Source: Hemileia vastatrix
Lineage: Eukaryota > Basidiomycota > Pucciniomycetes > Pucciniales > Zaghouaniaceae
Direction of reading: 5' to 3'
DNA: 64,000 nt
NCBI GenBank assembly: GCA_030280995.1
Contig: JASXTE010000008.1
Location: 26,380,693-26,444,692 of the forward strand
Under the pieces are notes generated by a model. That model was not told the DNA's origin. It ran no database searches and saw only the letters and a program-made list of their open reading frames with translations. A program made the translations under genes and the position numbers. Shown here in pieces: positions 12,129 through 22,486 of the stretch (position 1 is the first letter of the stretch; the number at the start of each line of letters is the position of its first letter).

Positions 12129-13073
12129 TGGTAAGGTAAACTCTTACAGTCGCCTTGCTGTAAGCAGAATCCGGAGGAGATGTGTGGATTTAGTGGAAAA
12201 CCCCTTCCTTCCAATAAAAATAACAAAATGGGAATTCTAAATCACTAAGCTAACCAGTCTACTTGGATCTGACTGATAAAAAATAATGAAACTCTAAAAT
12301 ATTTAACGCTTATTGAGATTTAAGTAAAAGTGGCTGTTGAGGAAGAAATACTGATAACAACAATTAAGGTGTACCAGTGAAAGATCTGTAAAGATTGACT
12401 TTTATGTTTTTATAATAATTTGAATTTTTATGAGACAGCAATAATCAAGTCCCAGTGGTGAAGACCTTTCTAAAGATACCCTGTATGAAGTGTGATTTGA
12501 ATTGTTGAGTAGTATTTCTAAAATGTTATATAAAATATAAAGTTATAAGGGTATTACAATTTATTTAATTTGTTGAGTAATAAAAAATGAGACCGTGGTG
12601 GTTAATGATTAAGCTGTATGATGTATCCCCCCCCCTCGATTTCGAGTTTGAGAGGCGCTTAAGTATTCCTAGTCACGTGCCTAAGATTTCCACTCCAGAG
12701 CTCTCCCAGAGTCAATCCGGAGCCCGTACGGAGTCCGTACGGAGTCCGTCGGACTACCGGACTCAATTAGAACCTTAAAAACTATAATAAAAAATCTAGA
12801 AAAATTACACATAATAGAGCTACTTCCCCTTTATATTCCAAACTACATTTCGTAGTCTGCGCAGCTCTAATTACCCCGTGAAAATTCATCAAAGTTAAGT
12901 AATTTTCTGAAAACGTAAATATTTCTATAAAACTTTAAAATTCATTTAAAAATATAAAAAAATAGTAAAAATTCTGGAAAAATTTCCCAAGGTTCTTGAG
13001 TGACTCTACTTGATACTAATAAACTTTTCAGACCGTAAAAAATAAGTATTCTCCGTAAAATAAATCGTTTTTG
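12129..13073 (-). repeat. 5' LTR of element 2 (right end uncertain)
   Basis: The left edge, TGGTAAGGTAAACTC, lies 4 bp beyond the primer-binding site, as in elements 3 and 4, and the following TTACAGTCGCCTTGCTGTA resembles the start of the element 3 LTR. I could not fix the right edge. The LTR must end by about 13073, where a solo LTR of family B seems to start, unless that insertion is inside it. A GC-rich patch with CpG-containing repeats lies at 12640-12770. Confidence 0.55.
12718..12765. repeat. CpG-rich palindromic tandem repeat in LTR
   Basis: The 11-bp unit CCGTACGGAGT repeats about two and a half times and then degenerates into CCGTCGGAC and ACCGGAC. Each CCGTACGG is self-complementary. 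The patch stands out against very AT-rich surroundings and follows a run of nine C near 12627. Confidence 0.75.
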
Positions 13074-13895
13074 TGTAGGCACTTGCTCGTGACCAATTTC
13101 TTCATATTTAAAACTCAAATAAATTAAATAAAACCCTTTTATATAAAAATAATAACACCAATCTTGCATGCCTTAATAACTCCATTTACGTACTTAGGTG
13201 CCATACTAAACTTTAGGCTACCACACTGCACTAGTCTAAACTCTAAAATCTAAATTAGTCAATATCTCAATAGTGTGTCTCAGTCTTTTCTTGATTAAGC
13301 TATGCACAGCACAATAGTCAATATAATGGTGCACTAAAAGGTTTATTAAATGTCTGTGAATTATTAAAAGGGGTAGTGAGCATGGACGGAACGGATAGTG
13401 GAGGATTAAAGGGTCAACAGATGTTAGTGAGGGGGGTCCAGGTGTAATGGATGTATTTTAATGGTCTGTGGTGTCCGGAATAGTGGATGGGAATGAGGTC
13501 AATGCGAGGAGGAGTAAAGGATATAAAAGGGGTTAGGTTTTTGGTTCAATATTCTTTAGAATTAAATTATAAAACGTATTTATAGTTAATAGTGGTAAAA
13601 GCTTTAAGTTAAATCATTATTATTATATCTTTCTTTATTTTCTCAATAATCATTTCTAAATCCTAAATCTTTGATTGTTGAGTTTCCAACCCTTTGTGAG
13701 ATCTTGAGAATTTTAATATTACCTTTAAATTATATTAGAATCCTCCTCGAATATAACTCAAAGCAGTAGTTCTTCCTTCTAGTCATCTTTGAATCACTTC
13801 CTCGAATCATTCCTCTGTGCTTCGAAGAAGTCTCTAAAACTCCTCATCTCACTTACAGGAACATCCTTGACTTTTGCGTAGGTCATCCGGTGACA
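13074..13895 (+). repeat. Diverged solo LTR of family B, opposite orientation
   Basis: This is the reverse complement of the element B LTRs (19664-20437 and 27393-28167). The right end matches well (CTCACTTACAGGAACATCC ... CCGGTGACA), as does the middle around 13230-13310 (CTAAATTAGTCAAT). The left end is eroded, so 13074 is approximate. I found no matching target duplication. Confidence 0.75.
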
Positions 13896-14415
13896 CTCTC
13901 CAACCTTCTAAAACAGAGGCAGGTGGGCCGCCTGACGTCGGAAATGCCGCCTGAAGCGGCCTGGCCTCCCTGAAGCCAGAAACCCAATAAAAACATCTAA
14001 TCTACTTAGAAAAGTTTACTACAACTACTAAAACCCTTAAAACACAAAATTACACTATAAAAACATTGTTACATGAAATATAAAACTAAATTAGCCCTAT
14101 TTAATGGTACTAAGCACTTAACCCTAAGACTTAAGGTTAGCCCCTAAAACATGAAAAACAAAATTAAACAGCTATCTTTTGTAACTAAAAAATGAGGAAA
14201 TGACCACTTAAAACTTAGAATATGAAAAATATCATCAAGACATGAAATATTGAGAAATCCCGGGGCTATCCAATGATAGTACTCACATACCCGCAGTCCC
14301 AATATTCACGGAATAAAACCAGAAAAACACCCAATTCTTCAACAGATACCAATTAAGACATGCGCAAACAGCGCCAAACAACACAACAAAGGCCCCTGCT
14401 AATGTTTGAAGACCA
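13896..14415 (-). repeat. 3' LTR fragment of the element 4 family
   Basis: It is similar over its length to 57600-58083, the right half of the element 4 LTR, including AATGGTACTAAGCACTTAAC and CCCTAAGACTTAAGG. It ends GAAGACCA, like element 4. The left half is missing next to the solo B LTR. A polypyrimidine tract follows directly at the right, as expected for a 3' LTR whose element lies to the right. It may be the 3' LTR of element 4 itself, separated by element 3. Confidence 0.7.
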
Positions 14416-14427
14416 AATCCTCCCTCC
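14416..14427 (-). promoter_or_regulatory. Polypurine tract
   Basis: The minus strand reads GGAGGGAGGATT immediately upstream of the LTR start TGGTCTTC. Position and composition fit a plus-strand primer for reverse transcription. Element 3 has a closely similar tract at 18354-18365. Confidence 0.7.
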
Positions 14428-14465
14428 AATTAAGAATTTCCACATTCTTTCTTCATCAAACCACC

Positions 14466-15096
14466 ATGTTCAACCTTCTTTCCAAATCTGCCTCTGAAAT
14501 GGCTCCTTGCCAATACTGCATTGACAATAATCTAATCTGCACCATCACACCTCCTGTCCATCCATACAGAACGTCCTGTGATGTCTGCCAATCCAGAAAG
14601 AAGACCTGGTACATTATCTTCTGAAACAGCTTCACCTTTACCTCAACCTGGTCCATCTTCTACCAGCACCAAAAGATCTAGGCCATCAATCTTGATTCCC
14701 AGATTAATCAAAAAGCTGCACCCTTCCCAGAAGACTGCCAAAACCACTAAAACAACAAGTTCCACCATCCCTGGTCCATCTGATGGTATAAACTTCCATT
14801 TCTTCCTTCCAATTTATAAAACTGATGACTTCTCAGTTCCTCCATCTTCTGACAGTGATGATAACAATGTAGGATCCCTTGAACAACCAACACCAAACCA
14901 CTTGCCCCCAATTAAGGCCAAGTTCCAACAACACACATCTCAACAGAAACACCTTCTGCTAAACTACTTCCAATCCACTCCTGCTAGAGATCCACAGGAC
15001 ATTGAGAACAGAAGACACCTCATTCACCAGTTCAAGGCTAATTCTGAACACTTTATTTCATCTCTTGATTCCCTCTGTAATTCCACTAGTACTTGA
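14466..15096 (+). pseudogene. Antisense accessory gene 1, Cys-rich protein, frameshifted
   Basis: The ATG at 14466 is in the context CCACC and opens MFNLLSKSASEMAPCQYC. A CX2C pair is followed by CDVCQSRKK, the same layout as the gene at 15688. After RKK the frame fails. The frame starting near 14578 continues with a Pro/Ser/Thr-rich segment (ETASPLPQPGPSSTSTKRSR), then SSDSDDNNVGSL, and ends HFISSLDSLCNSTST at 15096. A single-base indel near 14605 is the simplest reading; a very short intron is less likely. It lies on the plus strand just inside a minus-strand retroelement, 38 bp from the polypurine tract. The function is unknown. The Cys/Lys motif suggests metal and nucleic-acid binding, but this is not shown. 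Confidence 0.6.
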
Positions 15097-15687
15097 GCTT
15101 GATTCAGAAAAGAAAAATTGACCACACCCTCTATAGGATGTAACCACAAAAAACCCTCAGTTTTAAGTCTTGGGGGACCATCCTCATTTTATAGTCTTGG
15201 GGGACTCAAAAACCCTCAGTTTAAAGTCTTGGGGGACTCAAAAACCTAAATCATTAACCCAGAATCAGAGATCAACCACATTAAGACAAAGAGAAAAAGC
15301 TAACATTCTGGGGTAATTGTGAATAGAGCTGCCAGCCCATCAATTACCCCCAAACTTGCCTTTGCTAAATTCAGAGGCTCCCCCTGTGGATACTCTCTGC
15401 CAATCTTTCTAACCCATTCCAACAACAAAAACCCATTCCTCAGTTTATAGTCTTGGGGGGCTACACCATCAAACAATCCTCAGTTTAAAGTCTTGGGGGA
15501 CTAACACAGTGTTCAGTTTAAATTCTTGATGGAGTACCAGAATTTTGCATAAAATAGACCCAGCCAATTTAATATAGAATACACCTACAGCCAACCTGAT
15601 GAACTTCCACCTTCACTTCATCATCTACCCATCAGTGACAAAAATCTCCTTCTTATCTCTTTCCATCATCTTTTCTCACCACAGATC
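15097..15687 (+). other. Noncoding spacer with repeated motif and conserved hairpin
   Basis: Six copies of a motif like CAGTTTAAAGTCTTGGGGGA start at 15158, 15184, 15217, 15441, 15481 and 15514. A hairpin with stem GGGGTAATTG / CAATTACCCC occupies 15310-15350. The same motif and hairpin recur in the 3' regions of elements 3 and 4. No gene is seen. Confidence 0.75.
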
Positions 15688-17015
15688 ATGGCTGGATCTC
15701 CTGATTTTGACCCCTCCAATCTTCCTTGCTTCACTGCTACCAAGGACTATGCCTGCAAACAGTGCATCCACATGTGCAGACCTTCCACATTTACTCTTCC
15801 AACTCCCGAAGCTAAATTCTACAACAGGGCCTGTGATTCTTGCTACTCCAAAAAGAAGAAATGTGAAAGAGATTCCAACTACCCTATTCCTCCTCCTTCA
15901 CCTTCTCATAAATACCTCTCCAGATCCCCTACCAGATCCCCAGAGCTTAGTCCAGCCTCTTCATCTTTATCCTCAGCATCATCCAGAAGATCCTGGGACT
16001 CAGTTTCCAGAACTCTCCCAGAAAGGCCTGCTTTAACTTTCCAAGAAACAGCTTTTATCTCTGCTAATTTAGCTCCAAAAGCTTCAAAATCAGCTCCTAG
16101 GCTGCTAGACCACGTCCAGGCGGCCTGCCCGCCTCACTAGACAGTGAAAATCAGGCTCAAAACTTCCAAAAACAACTAAAAAACAGCCAAATTCCTCCAA
16201 TCAACAAAAACAACTCCATGCAGCCACCTCCCACTGCTCCCAAAGCAATGCAGCAAACCTTTCTAAGGTCCGAAAACTACAAAATTTCCCAAACTTCTAG
16301 GAGACTTTCCAGAGGACCCCAGGAAGACACCAGAGCACCCAAAACTGCACCAAAACAACAACTTAGCCCCCACTTAGGGCAACAGAACTACACCTCTCCT
16401 CTGCCAGCCAACTATTCTTCTGACAGTTCCATTCCTTCAAGAGCTCCATCCAGAAGAGATAAATCCGCTTCCAGATCACCCTCTCCTGCCCCATCTTATA
16501 ACAACTCTGGTAATCCATCACCAGCACCTCATCCAACTGAATCAAGAAGAAATATTAACACCAGCAACAACAGGCCTGCTGCTCCAACTAAGCACCAGGA
16601 ACATCAGCCTCTTAGTTCACCTTCTCAAAAACTTTCAGAGGAAGACCAAGAGAATCCATATCTTTCCCTTATTGATCCACCTACTATCACCATTCCAAAA
16701 TCTTCAGAAGTCCAAATTCTGGCCGCTTACAAACTTGATGAGCTTCCAACCTGTAAGTACCACATTAATTCATCCAATTTCTTCAACAAAAATAATTACT
16801 GATCCAATTCTTCTTTTCTAGTTGGCACCCCTCCTCCTGAATCTACTATTGGAGTTGGCCAACCTCTAGAAACTTCTTTGACCCTGGATTATGGAGACAT
16901 GAAACAACACCTCAGCACCATGTGTTCAAACAGGCTGAAAGCCTTTGCCCTCCATGGAGCTTTAAATGACTTTGAGAAAAACTTGAGGAAACAACTATTG
17001 GACAATGTAGAGTAG
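15688..17015 (+). pseudogene. Antisense accessory gene 2, Cys-rich Ser/Pro-rich protein
   Basis: The ATG at 15688 opens MAGSPDFDPSNLPC. The N-terminal Cys block has CKQCIHMC and, after about 25 residues, CDSCYSKKKKCERD. This resembles half of a fungal Zn-cluster domain but does not match the six-Cys spacing. The rest is rich in Ser, Pro and Arg. The frame shifts once in the GC-rich patch 16098-16135, and the next frame is open through MQPPPTAPKAMQQ. A well-formed intron, GTAAGT...TTCTAG with ACTGAT as likely branch site, lies at 16753-16821. The last exon reads FGTPPPESTIGVGQPLET and ends LRKQLLDN where the element 3 LTR starts; the stop at 17013 is inside the LTR. A second copy at 47897-48799 has the same intron. 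No function is recognised. Confidence 0.7.
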
Positions 17016-18353
17016 ACTCCTACAGTCACCTTGCAGCAGACACAAACCAAGGGAGTTGGGAAAACAAAAAGAAATCCCTGTCACTCTAAGTAAATGTAAG
17101 ATTCAATTAACTAAGCCTGAAGATCTGCTTGAAGAGTTGGATAAGTTGAAAATCTGAGAGAAAGACTTTGAAAGTGTTGGAAACCTATAATATAGAAAAA
17201 AAATAAGTGCAATAAATGATTACACCTCCAAAACAAATACCTAATACAAGATTACACTGATACTAGTCACAGCAAATACTTAGAGCAAGCCGCAACACTT
17301 GCCCCAGAGACTGAAAAGTAAAGTAAAGTACCCCAGAAACTACCCTTGGGATGATCTGTTCAAAGGTGCCTTATTAAAGGTCTGCCCCAGATTTACCCAG
17401 CTTCCCACCAAAATTAAAGAGTGTTCTTTATTATATTTTTATTTTATAAATTTTATAAGAAAAGAAATAAATTTGAGTCACCAAGAATGAAAGCTATCTA
17501 ATGGTACCCTATATGTTGATATTTTTTATTATAATTGTTGTTATAAGTTAAATATTGTTAATTATCAAAAAAGACCCTTGTTATTGAAACTAAAAGATAA
17601 AAGACATCTAGAAGACTAAGATTCTCTCCTCTCTATCTGATTCTCCTCCTCCAGACCTTTCCAACAATACCCTACATGAATAGGATCTACAATAAACTAT
17701 TGATCTAACAAGCATGATAAATTCTAACCAAATTTTGCCACAATAGCCAAACTTTTCTGCAGTGACCAAACTTTGCACTGGTGATCAGACTTTTCTACAG
17801 TGACCAAACATTACCACAGTGCCCAGACTTTTCTGCAGTGACCAAACTTTGCACTGGTGATCAGACTTTCCCATTGTGAGAAAATTTTGCCACAATGAGC
17901 TCTTTTTGCCATAATGAGCTAATTTTTCCAGAGTGAGTTAATCTTTTCACCATAACCAAACTTTTCCACAATGAGAGAATTTTTCCAGTACACTTCACTT
18001 TTGCACCCAAAAATCACCGGAGCGCACCGGAGCGCACCGGAAAAAAATGGCTACTCCATGAGCACACTGCATCCACCAAAAATACCAAGAGAGCCCTAGA
18101 AAATCCAGTAAAACCAATACCCAATCCATGAAACCATCAAATAACAATGGAATACCAACATATATACATTCCAAAACACTATTAATCCTCCAAAAAATCA
18201 CCATAAATCCTCCAAAAATCACCATAAATCCACCCAAAAAAAATCCAGTTAACTCCCTTCAACCAAATTAACACCTGCTAACACCATGATTTTCTTCCAA
18301 CCGAGGTCCAATCAAATTTTCACCTAGGTAGCCTACCCAGATTTGGAATGCCA
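17006..18353 (-). repeat. 3' LTR of element 3
   Basis: It begins TGTAGAGTAGACTCC and ends GAATGCCA. It is nearly identical to 46538-47896; most differences are small duplications, such as GGAGCGCACC present once more here. Inside, 17735-17990 holds degenerate repeats of CAGTGACCAAACTTT. The flanking 5 bp (gacaa) do not match those after the other LTR (cacgg). Confidence 0.9.
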
Positions 18354-18365
18354 CCTCCTCCCTCC
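18354..18365 (-). promoter_or_regulatory. Element 3 polypurine tract
   Basis: The minus strand reads GGAGGGAGGAG directly before the LTR start TGGCATTCC. It is the expected plus-strand primer and confirms that 17006-18353 is the 3' LTR of a minus-strand element. Confidence 0.8.
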
Positions 18366-19663
18366 AGTATGAAATGTCCCCATTTCATTCTGAATCACAT
18401 TAAAAATTTTCCACCATCATTTCAATAAAAATTTTGCTTCTAAAGTTGACTCCACTTGATTTTTGATGCTTCAATCCGCTGAGTATGAAAGAGTAGGCTT
18501 TAAACCCTATGAGCTAGAGCTGCAATGAACTAGACACCGCTATGAGGTCTTCCAAACTCCTCTACCATTCACCTCCAACAAAAAAAAAGAAAATTAAGAG
18601 AGTGGGCTTTCATCTCCACTGAGCCAGAACTGCAATGATCTGGACATCGCCATGAGGTCCTCCAATTTCCAAAATCACCAACTACAGAAAAGAAAATTTA
18701 GAGAGTAAGCTTTCATCTCCACTGAGCCAGAACTGCAATGATCTGGACATTGCCATGAGGTCCTCCAATTTCCAAAACAACTTCCACTTAAATTTTCTTG
18801 AGTCATCAAGCGCAAAAATCACCAGTTTATAGTCTGAGAGGACTTCCACCTGCATCACAAAACCAATGCTAGAGATCAATCTATAAACAATAAAGCATAT
18901 AAATGAACTTTGTGGGGTAATTGTGTATACAGTTGCCAACTCATCAATTACCCCAAAACTTCCCAATATAAAATCTAGAAGGTTCCCTAATGAACACTTC
19001 TAACTAAAAGAAATCCTCCTCAAATCTTTACCATTATAATTCCTAGTTTTATTGACATCTTCAGTTTTCCATGGTCTTGAAGTTTAGGACCAATAATTAA
19101 TGATCTTGAAAAGAATTTCAGTTTTAAGTCTTGATGGACTAGCAGAATAAATAAAATAAATATATAATAAAAGAAAAAGAGAAATAAAATTAAAGAAAAA
19201 ATAAAAAAATAAAAGATGTCCCCCAGCCATTTGGATGAGCCGAACCCCTGACATCATACCCACATCCAAGTGCACCTTGATTGTAGATACACAGGAAAGA
19301 AAAATTAAAAATATAACATAAAATGAAATTTTGAAAACAAATTATTTTTCAAAATAATAATTTTTTTTTGAAAATTAAATTTTGAAAATATATATTTTTT
19401 TTTAAAAATTAAATTTTAAAAATTTGAAGATTTGAAAAATGATAATTTAATGAAAACCAAGGAAACAAACTAATGATCACTGGGTGGGCTCCCTCCAATT
19501 TGTAAAAATGATTGGAGACCACAAGTGATCATCCACCCCAATACAACAAAAAAATGAAACAAAACAATATTCTTGAATCCAGACTTCCAAAAGATTGTGC
19601 TGTGTCAATGTAAGGTTCCAGTTTATAGTCATAGAGAGCTACCTATATAACAAAAAACAAAGC
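18366..19663 (-). other. Element 3 3' noncoding region, inner part
   Basis: No supported gene lies here. Three tandem units of about 75-110 bp sharing TGAGCCAGAACTGCAATGAT run from 18487 to 18774. The conserved hairpin GGGGTAATTG / CAATTACCCC is at 18914-18954, and copies of the CAGTTTA motif start at 18823, 19119 and 19619. The stretch CCCCCAGCCA...ACATCCAAGTGCACC near 19218-19275 recurs near 49260-49315 in element 4. The region 19300-19440 is nearly pure A/T. Element B interrupts it at 19664; it resumes at 28168. Confidence 0.8.
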
Positions 19664-20437
19664 TGTCACCGGACGACCTACGCACAAGGTCGAGGATGTT
19701 CCTGTAAGTGAGATGAGGGATTTTAGAAACTTCTTCGAAGCACAGAGGAATGATTCGATGAAATGATTCGAAGGTCACTCGAAGTAATAGCTATAGGTTC
19801 GAGGTTCAATCGAGAAGAATTATAAACTAGTTCCAAGGTAATAATAATTCTTAAAATCTCACGAAGGGTTGGCAACTCAATAATCAAAGATTTAGGATTT
19901 AGAAATGAATATTGAGAAGGTAAAAGAAAGATACAATAACAATGATTTAACTTTTAAGGATTTACCACTATTAATGTAAATACAATATTATAAATTAATT
20001 CTAAGGAATATCGAACCAAATACCCAACTCCTTTTATATCCTTTGTTCCTCCTCGCATTGACCTCCCTTCCATCGCAGCATTCCCATTCCATTGACCAGT
20101 ACTAACATACACTTAGACCCTCTCCACTAAATATCCGTCCATTCTCAATTTACCCCTTTTAATTAATTAACAAAACTTTAATAAAAAAAACTACTACTAT
20201 ACTATTTCGTTGATCCTAGTGCTGTGCGTCGCTTATTGAAAAGGACTAAGGTACCCTATTGGGAGATTGACTAATTTAGATTTAGAGTTTAGGCTAGCGC
20301 AGTTAAATAGTAAGTACACAAAGGAAAATCGCAGTTGCTATGGAGAATTGCTTTCTGCGCTTCGAGTATAGATTTAGGACTCGATATTATTGATTTATTG
20401 AGTTAATTTCGCTTCGAGTGTCACTTGGCGCCTGACA
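19664..20437 (-). repeat. Element B 3' LTR
   Basis: Ends are TGTCACCGGACGACC and GGCGCCTGACA. It matches 27393-28167 almost base for base. No purine-rich tract is seen on the minus strand next to it; the bases there read ACCCGGGCATC. Confidence 0.95.
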
Positions 20438-20630
20438 GATGCCCGGGTATAAAAAACGCAAACTCCGTTGAGCTTGAACCATCTTACCACACTAATTTCC
20501 CTTGCCTAATACTTTTTCCCTCATCTCTCAATTATTTATTTTATAATGAACTGCCCTACTCCCACACCCTAAAGCGGATGGGGGAATAATCACACGACAA
20601 TTTTCACAGACTTGCACGGCTTGTGAAAGC

Positions 20631-21483
20631 ATGGAATATTTCTGTGTCGAAAGAACAGCGACTCGAGGCCCTCGCCAGAAATGCGAGTTTTGCCGTTGGC
20701 GGCGAGTGGCGTGCGATGCGTTGATGAAGAACGCAGAAATCGAAAAACGATTTACAAAAACAAAATTTTGGGTAGTTCCGAAGACCAAAGAGGTGGTCGA
20801 AGACATTTGGGATGTCTCGATCGAAGATGAACAATCGGTGGGGGAAAATGATAAGGAGATGAACAACGAGATCTCAACCTGGGTAACCCAGGCCAGAAGC
20901 TCAAAGCGAGGTGTCGAGGAAGAGGTCGATGAATTGGTGGAGGAGGATGAAGATGAAGTCCCTGTTCCAGGGCGGGCACCCAAGAAACGTCGGGTGGTCA
21001 TCGAGGACGATGAGGAAGAGAGAGAGGTAGAAGTCGAAGTGGCGCCCAGGTTATTTCTGGAGCCTGATCCCATCTTCGAGGTAAGTTTTAATTGTTTTAT
21101 TTCAAGGATGAAGTTACTGATGAGTCTTGTTTTAGACATCGAATAACCTGGAAGAGCCGATTGCGGAGCCTGCGCCGGTTATACCAACTGAGGCAAACCC
21201 TCCAGCCACGGAAGTAGTTGAAGAGCCCAAAGACACCCTGGACCAGGTGTGGTCGAAGAAACCTCATCAAGGTCGACGAGTAAGGTTCGCGGAAGAACTA
21301 TGTGGGGAGGTTGACGCTATTATTGACGCTGCTTCCTTCGACGTGGCGGAGGAGCTCTTGGAGATTGGAGAGGTGGTTCCGGTAGGAGAGGAGGAGGTAT
21401 TTGATAAATGCAGGAAGGAGATAAGGGTAGTTTTGGAGAAAATGAAAAGATTGGTTCGAGAAAAATTAAAAGAAAAAATTTGA
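20631..21483 (+). CDS. Antisense accessory gene of element B, Cys-rich acidic protein
   Basis: The frame from ATG 20631 (MEYFCVERTATRGPRQ) has the block CEFCRWRRVACD, a CX2CX6C half-cluster. A long acidic region follows (VEEEVDELVEEDEDEVPVPG) with a basic patch PKKRRVV that could be a nuclear signal. An intron at 21081-21135 has GTAAGT, a likely ACTGAT branch site and TTTTAG; it joins PDPIFE to TSNLEEPIAEP in phase 0. Exon 2 ends EKMKRLVREKLKEKI at 21483. The spliced frame has about 265 codons and no stop, unlike the gag-pol of the same element. Upstream in frame, TTTTCACAG then CTAC could mean an additional 5' exon. It is convergent with pol. Function is unknown; DNA or RNA binding is inferred only from Cys and charge pattern. 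Confidence 0.7.
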
Positions 21484-22486
21484 AATGAAAAGGAGATGGA
21501 AAGAAGTAGAAAAAAAAAATTGTATTTTAGTTTTATTTTATTTTTATTTTATTTTATTATTAGTATTATTTTTTTTATTGTAGGTGAATGTTGTTAATTT
21601 TACAAGATTTGAGAGAGAGAAAAAAAAAGAGAAAAAAAAAAGAAAAAAGAAGTTTTAAATAAAAAATTTTAGAATTTGAAAGAAGAATTTTAAAGAAAGA
21701 AAAAAGGTTGTTTTAATTGAAGGAAGTTTTAGTGTTTTTAAAAGGAAAATTTTTATGTAAGAAAAGAGAGAGAAAAAGAAACGGTTTTGTGATTGAGATG
21801 AGTTTGTTAAATTGAGGATTTTTAATTTTTTTTTTTTTTTTTTTTTAAGAAATTTTAGTTTGAAAAGAGGAGAAAGAAAAGAAAAAAAAAAAAGTGTAGA
21901 ATTTAAGAGAGTTTGAAAAGAAGATTTATTTGTTTCAAAGAATTATTATAGGGAGATTCAGGGGTTGAAGTTAAGTTCGAGGAAATGGTCGTGCCATACA
22001 GGATTTGATGATTCGAAGGAAAGAAAGTCTTTAAAAGAGAGAAAAATTTTTTTGAAAGAGAAATTTTTGAAGAGAATTTTAAATTTAAGAAAAGAATGTA
22101 TTTAAAGAATTGAAAAAGAAAAGAAAGAAAATATTTAGAGAGATTTATGAGTTTTTTATTTTATTTTATTATTTATGTTTATTCTATTTTATTTTATTTT
22201 ATTTTATTTTATTTTATTTTATTTTATTTTATTTAATTTAATTTAATTTAATTTAATTTAATTTAATTTAATTTTATTTAATTTTAATTTTGATTTTATT
22301 TTATTTTATTTTATTGTATTTAATTTTAATTTTGATTTTATTTTTAGTTGGTTTTGGAGGAAATTTTATAGAAAGAGAAGAAAGAAAAAGAAGAGAGAAA
22401 AAAGAAAACAAGGCTAAGAAATTTAAGAGGTGTTTTAGATTTTAAAGAAAGAAAGAAAAGAAAAGAAAATTTTAAATAAAGAAATT
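21484..22486. other. AT-rich low-complexity spacer with TTTTA microsatellite
   Basis: This lies between the two convergent genes of element B. It has long A/G-rich plus-strand runs, a poly-T tract near 21827-21846, and a pentanucleotide TTTTA/TTTAA repeat at about 22155-22340. No gene is seen. Confidence 0.85.

Noticed and set aside
20528..21139. Minus ORF of 203 codons rich in Ser/Thr
   Set aside because: It is antisense to the spliced Cys-rich gene and is a run of Ser codons opposite Glu/Asp codons.
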